The notes under the pieces were generated by a model. That model ran no database searches, was not told where the DNA came from, and saw only the letters and a program-made list of their open reading frames with translations. This document shows, in pieces, positions 1 through 6,054 of a stretch of 7,229 nt of DNA. The position numbers were made by a program, and so were the translations under genes. The stretch lies in assembly GCA_020851835.1 (NCBI GenBank), contig JADZBZ010000335.1:1-7229 (forward strand). Direction: 5' to 3'. This DNA is from Acidobacteriota bacterium (lineage in GTDB: Bacteria; Acidobacteriota; Vicinamibacteria; Vicinamibacterales; UBA2999). Position 1 is the stretch's first letter. Each line of letters opens with the position of its first letter.

Positions 1-206
1 CCTTCCTGCTGCCGGGCATGCGGCTGCGATTCGCCGACGCGATCGACTTTCAGAACTTCGCGCTCGTCGTGCTGAACCTCCGCGCGCCGAGCGTCCTGCT
101 CGGGTTCGAGGTAGGCGGCATCGTGGGACACAAGTTCCTCAGTCCGTACCGCGTGGCGCTCGACATGGGCCGCAGCGAAATGCGGCTGTCACCCACCGGC
201 AACTGA
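1..206 (+). CDS. Retropepsin-like aspartic protease, C-terminal fragment (5' end outside window)
   Basis: The frame is open from the window edge (first whole codon at base 3) to a TGA stop, giving 67 visible residues. The visible part contains a hydrophobic stretch, then GFEVGGIVGHKFL and YRVALDMGRSEMRL. This resembles the C-terminal half of secreted bacterial retropepsin-type aspartic proteases, where a 'GIlG..fL..y.v.lD' strand-turn-strand closes the fold and the catalytic DTG motif lies earlier. The catalytic aspartate would lie off the left edge, so activity cannot be judged. An internal ATG at base 18 is not the real start, because the reading frame and protein-like sequence continue upstream of it. 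The gene ends 36 bp before the convergent thioesterase. Family assignment is by pattern recognition of the C-terminal motif only. Confidence 0.6.
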   Translation, partial: FLLPGMRLRFADAIDFQNFALVVLNLRAPSVLLGFEVGGIVGHKFLSPYRVALDMGRSEMRLSPTGN

Positions 207-242
207 TCATCCGCCGCGCGTGCCGAGGTGGATGGGCCGGGC
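207..242 (+). terminator. Weak hairpin in the gap between convergent genes
   Basis: The 36-bp gap between two convergent stop codons contains an imperfect inverted repeat. Bases 208-215 (CATCCGCC) can pair with 227-234 (GGTGGATG) through 8 pairs, one a G-U wobble, around an 11-base loop. No T-tract follows on either strand, so it is not a classical intrinsic terminator. On the minus strand the wobble becomes a mismatch. It may help end plus-strand transcription, but chance pairing in GC-rich DNA is also possible. Confidence 0.25.
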
Positions 243-716
243 TCAATCCCGTTTCGCGCGGTGCGCCAGCCGCGTCGCACGCCGCGCGTGCGCCGCAAGG
301 CTGCGGGCTTGGTCGTCGGAGGTGTCGAGCCGGAGCGGGGGCACGGGCAGCGGTTTGCCCTCCGCATCGATCGATACGAACGTCAGGAACGCGCGGCTGG
401 TTGGCTGTCGACGGCCGGTCAGGATCTCCTCCGAGAACACCTCCACCTCCACCTCGAGCGACGTGCGGAAGGTTGCCGTTACGCGGGCCTTCAGGATGAT
501 GATGTCGCCCATCCGAATCGGGTGGACGAACTCGAGGCCATCAACGGCGGCGGTCAGTGCCAGCGTGTTGGTGTGGCGGTGGCACGCGATGGCCCCGGTG
601 ATGTCGATAAGGTGCATCACCGAACCGCCCAGCATGAAACCCAGGGGGTTCGAGTCGTTGGGCAGCACCACCTGCACGGTCTCGGTGGCCGACTCCTGCC
701 AGTGCTTCGGGGGCAT
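243..716 (-). CDS. Hotdog-fold acyl-CoA thioesterase (YciA/ACOT type)
   Basis: The 157-residue protein is a typical length for a single hotdog domain that hydrolyses acyl-CoA to free fatty acid and CoA in the cytoplasm. Residues 18-40 read LPNDSNPLG, then MLGGSVMHLIDITGA, the signature of the ACOT/YciA group. Asn23 and Asp38 sit where the catalytic Asn/Asp pair of this family is found. Residues 61-71 (LEFVHPIRMGD) match the next conserved strand-loop. The C-terminus ends in a basic Arg/Ala-rich tail. The ATG at 716 was chosen because homology begins there; the frame stays open upstream to 821 but overlaps the end of the preceding gene. Only a distant AAGG lies upstream, and a TTG at 728 is an alternative start. 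The gene begins 17 bp after the stop of the large outer-membrane gene, so the two are probably cotranscribed. Substrate chain length cannot be read from the sequence. Confidence 0.88.
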   Translation of the reverse strand: MPPKHWQESATETVQVVLPNDSNPLGFMLGGSVMHLIDITGAIACHRHTNTLALTAAVDGLEFVHPIRMGDIIILKARVTATFRTSLEVEVEVFSEEILTGRRQPTSRAFLTFVSIDAEGKPLPVPPLRLDTSDDQARSLAAHARRATRLAHRAKRD

Positions 717-733
717 GAGACGAGCCAAAGCCT

Positions 734-3700
734 TCAGAAATCGTACCCAATCCAGACCGAGAATTTCGGCTTGCGGAAGGCGCCGCTGCCGCCGCTCTGC
801 GCGTAGACGATGTCTTCCCAATCACGATTGAAGAGCGTGCGCCAGGACCAGTCGAAGTGCACCGGGAAGCCCAGCGCGAAGGTCATGAGGCTGAGGCCGT
901 AGGACCCGCGTGCGTCCTGGAGGCGGAAGCCGGACACCGCGATGGGGTCGCCGAAGACAGGCTGAAAATCCGCATCGTAGCCCAGAACCGGACGCTCGAC
1001 GGTCGGCGCGGTGGTCCAGGCCTTGAACGATTGGTTTTCCCATGACGCGCCGCCCATGTTCGCGAAGAAGGCCCCGCGGACGCCGCCGAGGATGCCGATG
1101 GGAGTGGCCATTGCCTCGATGAGCGGGAAGCGGAGTTCTGCATTGAGGAAGAACGCGTTCTGGCCCACGAAGGACAGATAGTCGTAGCCGCGCAGCTCGC
1201 TGTTGCCGCCGAAGTAGGTGAAGTCGGGGTTGTTGCCCCAGCTCTTGAAGCCGCGCGCCCGCAACGCGAGGAGGCCCGTGGCGCCGAGGCGGAAGTACTT
1301 GCGCGCGTCGCCGTCGAGACTCTGGCGTGACAAGGTGTTGCCGATCTTGGGTGCGGTCTCGTAGGCCAGGCGCATCGTGCTGCCGGTGAGCGGCCCGAAC
1401 TCGCGGAAGATCGTCGTCTCCTGCACGAACGCGACGCCAAGCGGCACCATCGTGCCGTTGTTGAAGAGCAGCCGGCCGAACTGCTGCCGCTGGAAGTCCT
1501 CCGAGTAGAGCTGCAGGCCCTGGTCGGCGAACTCCTCGCGGTACTGGTTGATGCCGCCGTAGACTTCCACGCGGCGGTAGCGATTGAACGGATAGATGCC
1601 GAACGCCGTACCGCCCTGCATGGTGCGCGTGGCCACCGCCAGGTCCCGATTGATGATTCCGCTGAAGGCCGGGTCGTAGAAGATGCCCTCGAGCTGGCCG
1701 TAGAAGAACTGCGTCTGCGAGTAGCCCTGGAGGGCCCAGTTGAAACGCTGCTCGAGGTTCAGCCACGTGAGCGACAGCGTGCGGTACTGCGACACGGACG
1801 AAGCGTAGAGGTTGAACTGCTGGTCGCCGAGCACGTCGGTGAAGGTCACCTGGGTGCCGCCGAACAGATCGCCCCCGCTGGTGACGCCCAGCGCCACCGG
1901 CGGCCGGCCCTCCAGGAACATCTTCTCGAAACGGCCCTTCTTCTTCGCGTTGTCCTGCACCAGCGTGTGGGTGAGGGGCGGCTGGAAGTCGATGATGGGC
2001 CCCGGCGCGCCGAAGTCCTCGGAGGCGACCGTGAGAATCTCCTCGCGTCGGTCCAGCACGTGCAGGCCGTAGTCGCCCTTGAGGTAGGTGACGAAGGCCA
2101 ATCGCGCCTCGCTGCCCTCGCGCAGCACCACCGGAGACAGGTTGCCGGTCAGGGCATCGGTGAACTGGCGCAACTCATTGGTCTGCAGGTTGAGCGTCCA
2201 GATGTTGTAAATCTGGCCGTTGCGCGCCACTTCAGGGTCGATCGGCTCGGCGGGGTTCACGGCGGTCGACCCGAACACCAGCGTATCGGCGTTCCAGTAC
2301 TGCGCGCCGGTTTCGTCGTGTGTCCCGAAAGTGATCTGCCGCTGGTTGGAGCCGTCGGCGTCCATCCGGAACAGCTTGTCGTTGCCGCTGACCCGTGCGA
2401 GATACACGATGGACTTGCCGTCCGGCGACCACGTGGGCGCGTAGTGCGGGAGCGGATCGCTGGTGATGGTCTTCACCTCGCGCGTCTCGACGTTCACCGT
2501 GTAGATGTTGGCGTTGGAGCCCTGCATGCCGGAGAAGGCCACGAACTGGCCGTCGGGGGAGAAGTCCGGAGACTCGGGCGCGTCGATGCTGTTGAGCGGG
2601 ACACGCCGTTCGATCTTGCGGGTGACCACGTTCTGGACGATCAGGGAGCGATCCTTCTCGGTGCGGACGAAGTAGGCGAGTCGATCGCCTTGTGGCGACC
2701 ATGACATCCAGGGCACCGAGTTCCAGCGCCCGCCGGGCATGGCCAGGTATTCGAATCCCATGCTCTGGTCGAAGCCGCTGGTCAGATTCCGGATGATCTC
2801 GCCGTCCTTGGTGGAGATCAGCACGATGTCGAGCTCGCGATCGCGGTTGTTGGCCGTCATCGCCGCGATGAGGTCACCCGAGGGCGACGGCTCGATGGAC
2901 AGCACGTTGTTGAAGCGGCTCTTGCGCGGGTCGGGAGCCAGGTTGCGACCGTAGTCGGCCGGCCGCTCCTTGTCGCGGAAGGGCTTGAAGCGCTCCTTCA
3001 TGTAGCGATCGAACTGTTGGTCCCACTCCTCGGCCGACATCTGGAACGCTTCCTGGAACGCGTCGTCGCCACCGCCGATGACACTGCGGCGCAGCGCGAA
3101 GACGTACTGGCGCACGCCCTCCTTGCCCCATCGCGCTTCCATGAACTCGAACGCCGTGTGGCCCAGGTTGTAGATGAGGCGGGGGTTGCTGAACCCGCCG
3201 TAGTCCTGCATTTCACTCATCTTCGGGATGATGTCGGACACGGCGGCGTCGCGGACGGTCATCAGGTCCAGCGGACGCCAGTAGCCGGTCATGTAGTCCG
3301 ACATGCCTTCCATGGTCCACAGCGGCATGTTGCGGCGGATGAGACCGGTGGGGATGATGTCGAACTGGAAGACGTGTGTCAGCTCGTGGGTGATGAGCCG
3401 GTAGAGCAGATCCGACGGCTCGTCGATAGGCATCACCATGCGGCTGCGGCTGGGCTCGGCAAACGCTCCCACGCCTTCCTGTGCCGCGCCGGGAATGACG
3501 TTCTGCTGCCAGAACTCCGCGCTCGTCGAGAAGAGGATGAGCGGCACCTTGAAGGCCAAGTCGTGCTTAAGCTCCGAGCTCACGTGCTGGTACGCGCTTT
3601 CCGCGTAGCTGGCGATGCGCTCCAGGTGCTGTTCGATTTCGGGGTAGTAGTAGATCTCGAAGTGATCGGTCTGATAGATGTGCCAGTCGAACTTGTCGTA

Positions 3701-3802
3701 GCGAATGGCGTTCTTCCCGTAGTAGGGAATGTAGCTCGTCTGAGCCTCCGCCGAGGGGGCCGCGGCCAGAGCCGCCAGCAAGGTCAGAATGGTGAGCCGC
3801 AT
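734..3802 (-). CDS. Secreted zinc-peptidase-like / TolB-like propeller / Omp85-like barrel protein
   Basis: This is a 1022-residue outer-membrane protein with three parts. Residues 1-20 are a signal peptide ending in SAEA before Gln21. Residues 40-270 resemble the peptidase MA (gluzincin) family: HELTH at 139-143 supplies two zinc-ligand histidines and the catalytic Glu140, and EGMSD at 165-169, 22 residues later, supplies the likely third ligand Glu165. Residues 300-600 carry TolB/PD40-type beta-propeller repeats such as SPSGD (306), SWSPQGD (367), DFSPDGQ (413) and TWSPDGK (457). Residues 640-1022 look like a 16-strand-type barrel: GGNSELRGY at 865-873 resembles the RGF/Y loop motif of Omp85 proteins, and the chain ends in Phe, as expected for BAM-dependent insertion. 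No POTRA domains are visible. The ATG at 3802 has AGGAG 8 bases upstream and immediately precedes the signal peptide; the ATG at 3856 would put 18 unsuitable residues before it. Substrate and function are unknown. Confidence 0.85.
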   Translation of the reverse strand: MRLTILTLLAALAAAPSAEAQTSYIPYYGKNAIRYDKFDWHIYQTDHFEIYYYPEIEQHLERIASYAESAYQHVSSELKHDLAFKVPLILFSTSAEFWQQNVIPGAAQEGVGAFAEPSRSRMVMPIDEPSDLLYRLITHELTHVFQFDIIPTGLIRRNMPLWTMEGMSDYMTGYWRPLDLMTVRDAAVSDIIPKMSEMQDYGGFSNPRLIYNLGHTAFEFMEARWGKEGVRQYVFALRRSVIGGGDDAFQEAFQMSAEEWDQQFDRYMKERFKPFRDKERPADYGRNLAPDPRKSRFNNVLSIEPSPSGDLIAAMTANNRDRELDIVLISTKDGEIIRNLTSGFDQSMGFEYLAMPGGRWNSVPWMSWSPQGDRLAYFVRTEKDRSLIVQNVVTRKIERRVPLNSIDAPESPDFSPDGQFVAFSGMQGSNANIYTVNVETREVKTITSDPLPHYAPTWSPDGKSIVYLARVSGNDKLFRMDADGSNQRQITFGTHDETGAQYWNADTLVFGSTAVNPAEPIDPEVARNGQIYNIWTLNLQTNELRQFTDALTGNLSPVVLREGSEARLAFVTYLKGDYGLHVLDRREEILTVASEDFGAPGPIIDFQPPLTHTLVQDNAKKKGRFEKMFLEGRPPVALGVTSGGDLFGGTQVTFTDVLGDQQFNLYASSVSQYRTLSLTWLNLEQRFNWALQGYSQTQFFYGQLEGIFYDPAFSGIINRDLAVATRTMQGGTAFGIYPFNRYRRVEVYGGINQYREEFADQGLQLYSEDFQRQQFGRLLFNNGTMVPLGVAFVQETTIFREFGPLTGSTMRLAYETAPKIGNTLSRQSLDGDARKYFRLGATGLLALRARGFKSWGNNPDFTYFGGNSELRGYDYLSFVGQNAFFLNAELRFPLIEAMATPIGILGGVRGAFFANMGGASWENQSFKAWTTAPTVERPVLGYDADFQPVFGDPIAVSGFRLQDARGSYGLSLMTFALGFPVHFDWSWRTLFNRDWEDIVYAQSGGSGAFRKPKFSVWIGYDF

Positions 3803-3908
3803 GACAATTACTCCTGGATGCATCTTACCGATCCTGAGACAGAGGCCGCAAACCAATCGGCCCCCGCCGCCGCGAGACGAGCAAAATCCGATCCGGTCTC
3901 GCTTGTCC

Positions 3909-3914
3909 TATACT
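3909..3914 (+). promoter_or_regulatory. Possible -10 element (TATACT) for the sigma operon
   Basis: TATACT matches the sigma-70 -10 consensus at 5 of 6 positions and stands out in GC-rich DNA. No TTGACA-like element lies 16-18 bp upstream, and no extended -10 TG is correctly placed. If used, transcription would begin near 3921, inside the left arm of the inverted repeat at 3918-3942. It stays a candidate only. Confidence 0.25.
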
Positions 3915-3917
3915 TGA

Positions 3918-3942
3918 GACGCGCGGGGCGAACCCGCGCGTC
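3918..3942. repeat. Perfect 10-bp inverted repeat with 5-base spacer
   Basis: The arms GACGCGCGGG (3918-3927) and CCCGCGCGTC (3933-3942) are exact reverse complements around the spacer GCGAA. As DNA this could be an operator for a dimeric regulator. As RNA it would be a very stable hairpin near the 5' end of the sigma transcript. No T-tract follows on either side, so a terminator role is unlikely. Confidence 0.7.
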
Positions 3943-3963
3943 CCCGGGGAATATTCCGGCCGG
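3941..3963. repeat. Three overlapping perfect palindromes
   Basis: TCCCCGGGGA (3941-3950), GGAATATTCC (3948-3957) and CCGGCCGG (3956-3963) are each self-complementary and overlap end to end. The cluster begins inside the right arm of the preceding inverted repeat. GGAATATTCC is the clearest operator-like element because its AT core contrasts with the surrounding GC. No known regulator can be named from these sequences. Confidence 0.55.
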
Positions 3964-4007
3964 TCCGGGGGTTCCCTCCTTGTGAACGCGGCCGGTCTGC
4001 TGACCAC

Positions 4008-4583
4008 ATGCTGTTTGGGCGACGGCGGCGCGACGAACCGCCAGATGCCGACCGGTTCTCGGTCGAGGCGCTCGAGTTCCTGGATGCGCTCTACGGCGCG
4101 GCCGTACGATTGACCAGGAGCCCCGACGTCGCGGAGGATCTGGTTCAGGACACCTACTTGAAGGCGTTTCGGGCGCGGCGCTCGTTCGCGGCGGGAACCA
4201 ACCTCAAGGCATGGCTCTTCACCATCCTCCACAACGCTTGGCGAAACCGCCAGCGCGACCGGGTGCGCGCCAGGGTGGAGGCCGACTCGGATCTGGTGGA
4301 TCGGGCGGCGGAACGAGGACAGGACACCCTGTCCGCTCCGCCAGACACCCCGGAGAGCGTGCTGCTGCGGGACACTCTCAGCGAGGACCTGCGGATGGCG
4401 CTGGCCCAGCTGCCCGAGGCGTTCCGCGACGCGGTGTGGCTCCGCGACGTCGAGGAGCTGAGCTACCAGGAGATAGCCGACGTCCTGGCAATTCCGGTCG
4501 GCACCGTGATGTCGCGCCTGTCGCGCGGCCGACGGCGGCTTCACGCGGCCCTGCTGGCGGCGCGCCACGCAACCCGAGCCTAG
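4008..4583 (+). CDS. ECF-family RNA polymerase sigma factor
   Basis: This 191-residue protein has the length and two-domain plan of an extracytoplasmic-function sigma factor, which directs RNA polymerase to stress-response promoters. Region 2 spans about residues 20-85, with the hallmark DVAEDLVQDTYLKAFR at 40-55 and the region 2.3/2.4 stretch NLKAWLFTILHNAWRNRQR at 65-83. A linker rich in Asp, Glu and Pro follows. Region 4 covers about 127-183, with LPEAFRDAVWLRDVEELSYQ leading into the helix-turn-helix at 152-175 (EIADVLAIPVGTVMSRLSRG), which contacts the -35 element. The start codon is the only in-frame candidate and has no obvious Shine-Dalgarno sequence. The anti-sigma gene follows 52 bp downstream, the usual arrangement for a cognate pair that is autoregulated. 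The exact ECF subgroup was not determined. Confidence 0.95.
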   Translation: MLFGRRRRDEPPDADRFSVEALEFLDALYGAAVRLTRSPDVAEDLVQDTYLKAFRARRSFAAGTNLKAWLFTILHNAWRNRQRDRVRARVEADSDLVDRAAERGQDTLSAPPDTPESVLLRDTLSEDLRMALAQLPEAFRDAVWLRDVEELSYQEIADVLAIPVGTVMSRLSRGRRRLHAALLAARHATRA

Positions 4584-4635
4584 GGGCAATGCGTCCAAGA
4601 AGGGATGGGACCGTGGTGACGGGTTGGTGACCGAT

Positions 4636-5394
4636 ATGCTCTGCAGCGACATTCAACCGCAGTTGGCGGCCTACGCCGACGGCGAACTGCCGCCCGCCCT
4701 TCAGGGGCTCATCGAGGCCCACCTGGACGGGTGCGCCGGCTGCCGGCACGAGGCCGCCGTGCAGGCCACGATGCGCCAGGCCCTCGCCGCCCATGGCAGC
4801 GAGCTCTCGGTCGCGGCCCCACCCTGGCTCCGCACCCGCATCGCGACGCAGATCGCACCGGAAGGACCTGCGGCGGGCGGCGTCGGGTGGCGTACGCGAC
4901 TGTCGGCCGTTGCCGCCGCCGCGATCGTCGTACTGGCGATCGGCGCCGTCGCCCTTCCCGTGGTCACGAGCCGCTCGACCGTGGTGCTGGCGGCCCAGCT
5001 GGCGCTTGACCACCTCAAGTGCTTCACCATCGACGGGCACGAGACCGGGAAGACCCTCACCGTGGCCGACGCCGAGTCGGAGCTTCGCGCCGAGTATGGG
5101 TGGTCGTTGACGGTGCCGCCAACGGCGGGCGCGTTCGATGCTCGGCTCGTGGCCGTGCGGCGCTGCCTCTACGGTGACGGCCGCGCGGCGCACCTGCTCT
5201 ATCGTCTGAATGGATCCCCGGTCTCGCTGTTCATCCTGCCTGGTCTCGAGCGGCCCAGCGAGGAACTCGCCTTGCTCGGCCAGGCCGAACTGGTCTGGAC
5301 CGCCGAGGGCCGCACCTACATGCTGGTCGGGAGCGAGGAACTGCGGAACCAGCTGACGCAGATGGCATCGAACCTGCGGAATGAGGCAAAATAA
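4636..5394 (+). CDS. Zinc-finger (zf-HC2/ZAS) transmembrane anti-sigma factor
   Basis: The 252-residue membrane protein is expected to hold the adjacent ECF sigma factor inactive at the inner membrane. Its N-terminal cytoplasmic domain has the ZAS zinc site: Cys3, then His29-x3-Cys33-x2-Cys36. One membrane helix spans about residues 89-110. The roughly 140-residue periplasmic part contains HLKCF (Cys129) and RRCLYGDGRAAH (Cys177, His186), then LLYRLNGSPVSLFILPG, a pattern I associate with a family of putative transmembrane anti-sigma factors. The ATG at 4636 is preferred because zf-HC2 proteins usually begin just before the first cysteine and GGTG lies 6 bases upstream; GTG at 4627 and TTG at 4624 are in-frame alternatives. 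The thioredoxin gene follows with almost no gap. The periplasmic cysteines and histidines suggest redox or metal sensing, which is inference. Confidence 0.88.
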   Translation: MLCSDIQPQLAAYADGELPPALQGLIEAHLDGCAGCRHEAAVQATMRQALAAHGSELSVAAPPWLRTRIATQIAPEGPAAGGVGWRTRLSAVAAAAIVVLAIGAVALPVVTSRSTVVLAAQLALDHLKCFTIDGHETGKTLTVADAESELRAEYGWSLTVPPTAGAFDARLVAVRRCLYGDGRAAHLLYRLNGSPVSLFILPGLERPSEELALLGQAELVWTAEGRTYMLVGSEELRNQLTQMASNLRNEAK

Positions 5395-5398
5395 CGGA

Positions 5399-6031
5399 AT
5401 GCAACAGCAGCCCAGCTCGGCGGTCCGTTTCGCGGCCGTGGCCGCCACGGTCATGGCTCTTCTCGCCATCAGCGTGCCGTTCATCTGGCAGCACGACGTG
5501 GGCGCCGAACGCACCGGCGCTGCCGTGGCCGGAGCGCCGGTCACCTCGATGGCGCCCCTCGCTTCTCATGACGAAGGCACGGTGGAGACGCAATCGGGCG
5601 CGGTGTGCGAGGTCGACGCCAAGCCGGCCAACATGGACTTCTCCATCAAGGATCTGGACGGCAAAGACGTGAAGCTCAGCTCCTACAAGGGCAAGGTGGT
5701 GCTGCTGAACTTCTGGGCGACGTGGTGCGGTCCCTGTAAGGCCGAGATCCCCGGCTTCGTCGAGCTGCAGGAAAAGTACAAGGAGGACCTCGTGGTCGTC
5801 GGCTATTCGGTCGACGACAGCGCCGACAAGGCCCGGGCCTTCGCCACCGAGTACAAGATGAACTATCCCATCCTCCTCGGCCTCGGCCGCGAAGACGTGC
5901 AGGATGCCTACGGGCCCATATGGGGGATTCCAGCATCCTTCCTGATTTCGCGCGACGGCAACGTGTGCAAGAAGCACATGGGCATCGCGCCGAAGGCGGT
6001 GTTCGAAAAAGAGATCAAGGCCCTCCTGTAG
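5399..6031 (+). CDS. Membrane-anchored TlpA/ResA-like thioredoxin
   Basis: A 210-residue thiol-disulfide oxidoreductase predicted to sit in the inner membrane with its catalytic domain in the periplasm. Residues 11-30 form an uncleaved membrane anchor, and a flexible Ala/Gly/Thr-rich linker runs to about 68. The AhpC/TSA-Redoxin-type thioredoxin domain (72-210) carries FWATWCGPCKAEIP, with active-site Cys110 and Cys113, and the conserved cis-proline in GIPASFLI (Pro178). Two extra cysteines, Cys70 before the domain and Cys190 in RDGNVCKK, sit where a structural disulfide is known in Bradyrhizobium TlpA. The ATG at 5399 has GAGG 12 bases upstream and begins 5 bp after the anti-sigma stop. ATG at 5381 is in frame, would add six residues and overlap the anti-sigma gene by 14 bp. 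Either start implies translational coupling. Such proteins reduce periplasmic disulfides, often for cytochrome maturation, but no such genes are in the window. Confidence 0.92.
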   Translation: MQQQPSSAVRFAAVAATVMALLAISVPFIWQHDVGAERTGAAVAGAPVTSMAPLASHDEGTVETQSGAVCEVDAKPANMDFSIKDLDGKDVKLSSYKGKVVLLNFWATWCGPCKAEIPGFVELQEKYKEDLVVVGYSVDDSADKARAFATEYKMNYPILLGLGREDVQDAYGPIWGIPASFLISRDGNVCKKHMGIAPKAVFEKEIKALL

Positions 6032-6054
6032 TATGATCCGCCCAGTATCATGCT
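6030..6054 (+). promoter_or_regulatory. Possible RNA hairpin over the small gene's start codon
   Basis: Bases 6030-6037 (AGTATGAT) can pair with 6047-6054 (ATCATGCT) through 8 pairs, one a G-U wobble, around a 9-base loop. The stem includes the end of the thioredoxin stop codon and the whole ATG of the next gene, which has no Shine-Dalgarno sequence. A ribosome finishing the thioredoxin would open the stem, so it could enforce translational coupling. The stem is AT-rich and only moderately stable. Confidence 0.3.

Larger units (their letters stand above)
3803..4007. promoter_or_regulatory. Divergent intergenic control region
   Basis: This 205-bp stretch lies between the divergent starts of the outer-membrane protein gene (left) and the sigma gene (right) and must hold both promoters. 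On the minus strand AGGAG at 3811-3815 is a good ribosome binding site for the large gene. The sigma gene start has no clear Shine-Dalgarno sequence. The right half holds a strong inverted repeat and overlapping palindromes, listed separately. No convincing -35/-10 pair was found for either gene, and I did not recognise a GGAAC-type ECF autoregulatory promoter. Confidence 0.6.

Noticed and set aside
822..1766. Minus-strand open frame of 314 codons inside the barrel-coding region
   Set aside because: It is an alternative frame of the large gene, Arg/Pro/His-rich, and the true frame has clear barrel features here.
3017..3985. Plus-strand open frame of 322 codons opposite the protease domain and across the intergenic region
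   Set aside because: It is antisense to the conserved HELTH-containing domain and runs through the divergent promoter region; its composition is typical of a shadow frame.
3970..3987. Strong Shine-Dalgarno-like AAGGAGGG on the minus strand, seen as CCTCCTT on the plus strand upstream of the sigma gene
   Set aside because: No start codon follows at a suitable distance on the minus strand. On the plus strand an anti-SD-like tract in the leader has no clear role and may be chance.
3825..4652. Minus-strand open frame of 275 codons running across the intergenic region and sigma gene
   Set aside because: It is antisense to the ECF sigma factor and has no protein-like pattern.
4378..5544. Minus-strand open frame of 388 codons opposite the sigma and anti-sigma genes
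   Set aside because: It is antisense to two well-supported genes and has a low-complexity composition with no recognisable motif.
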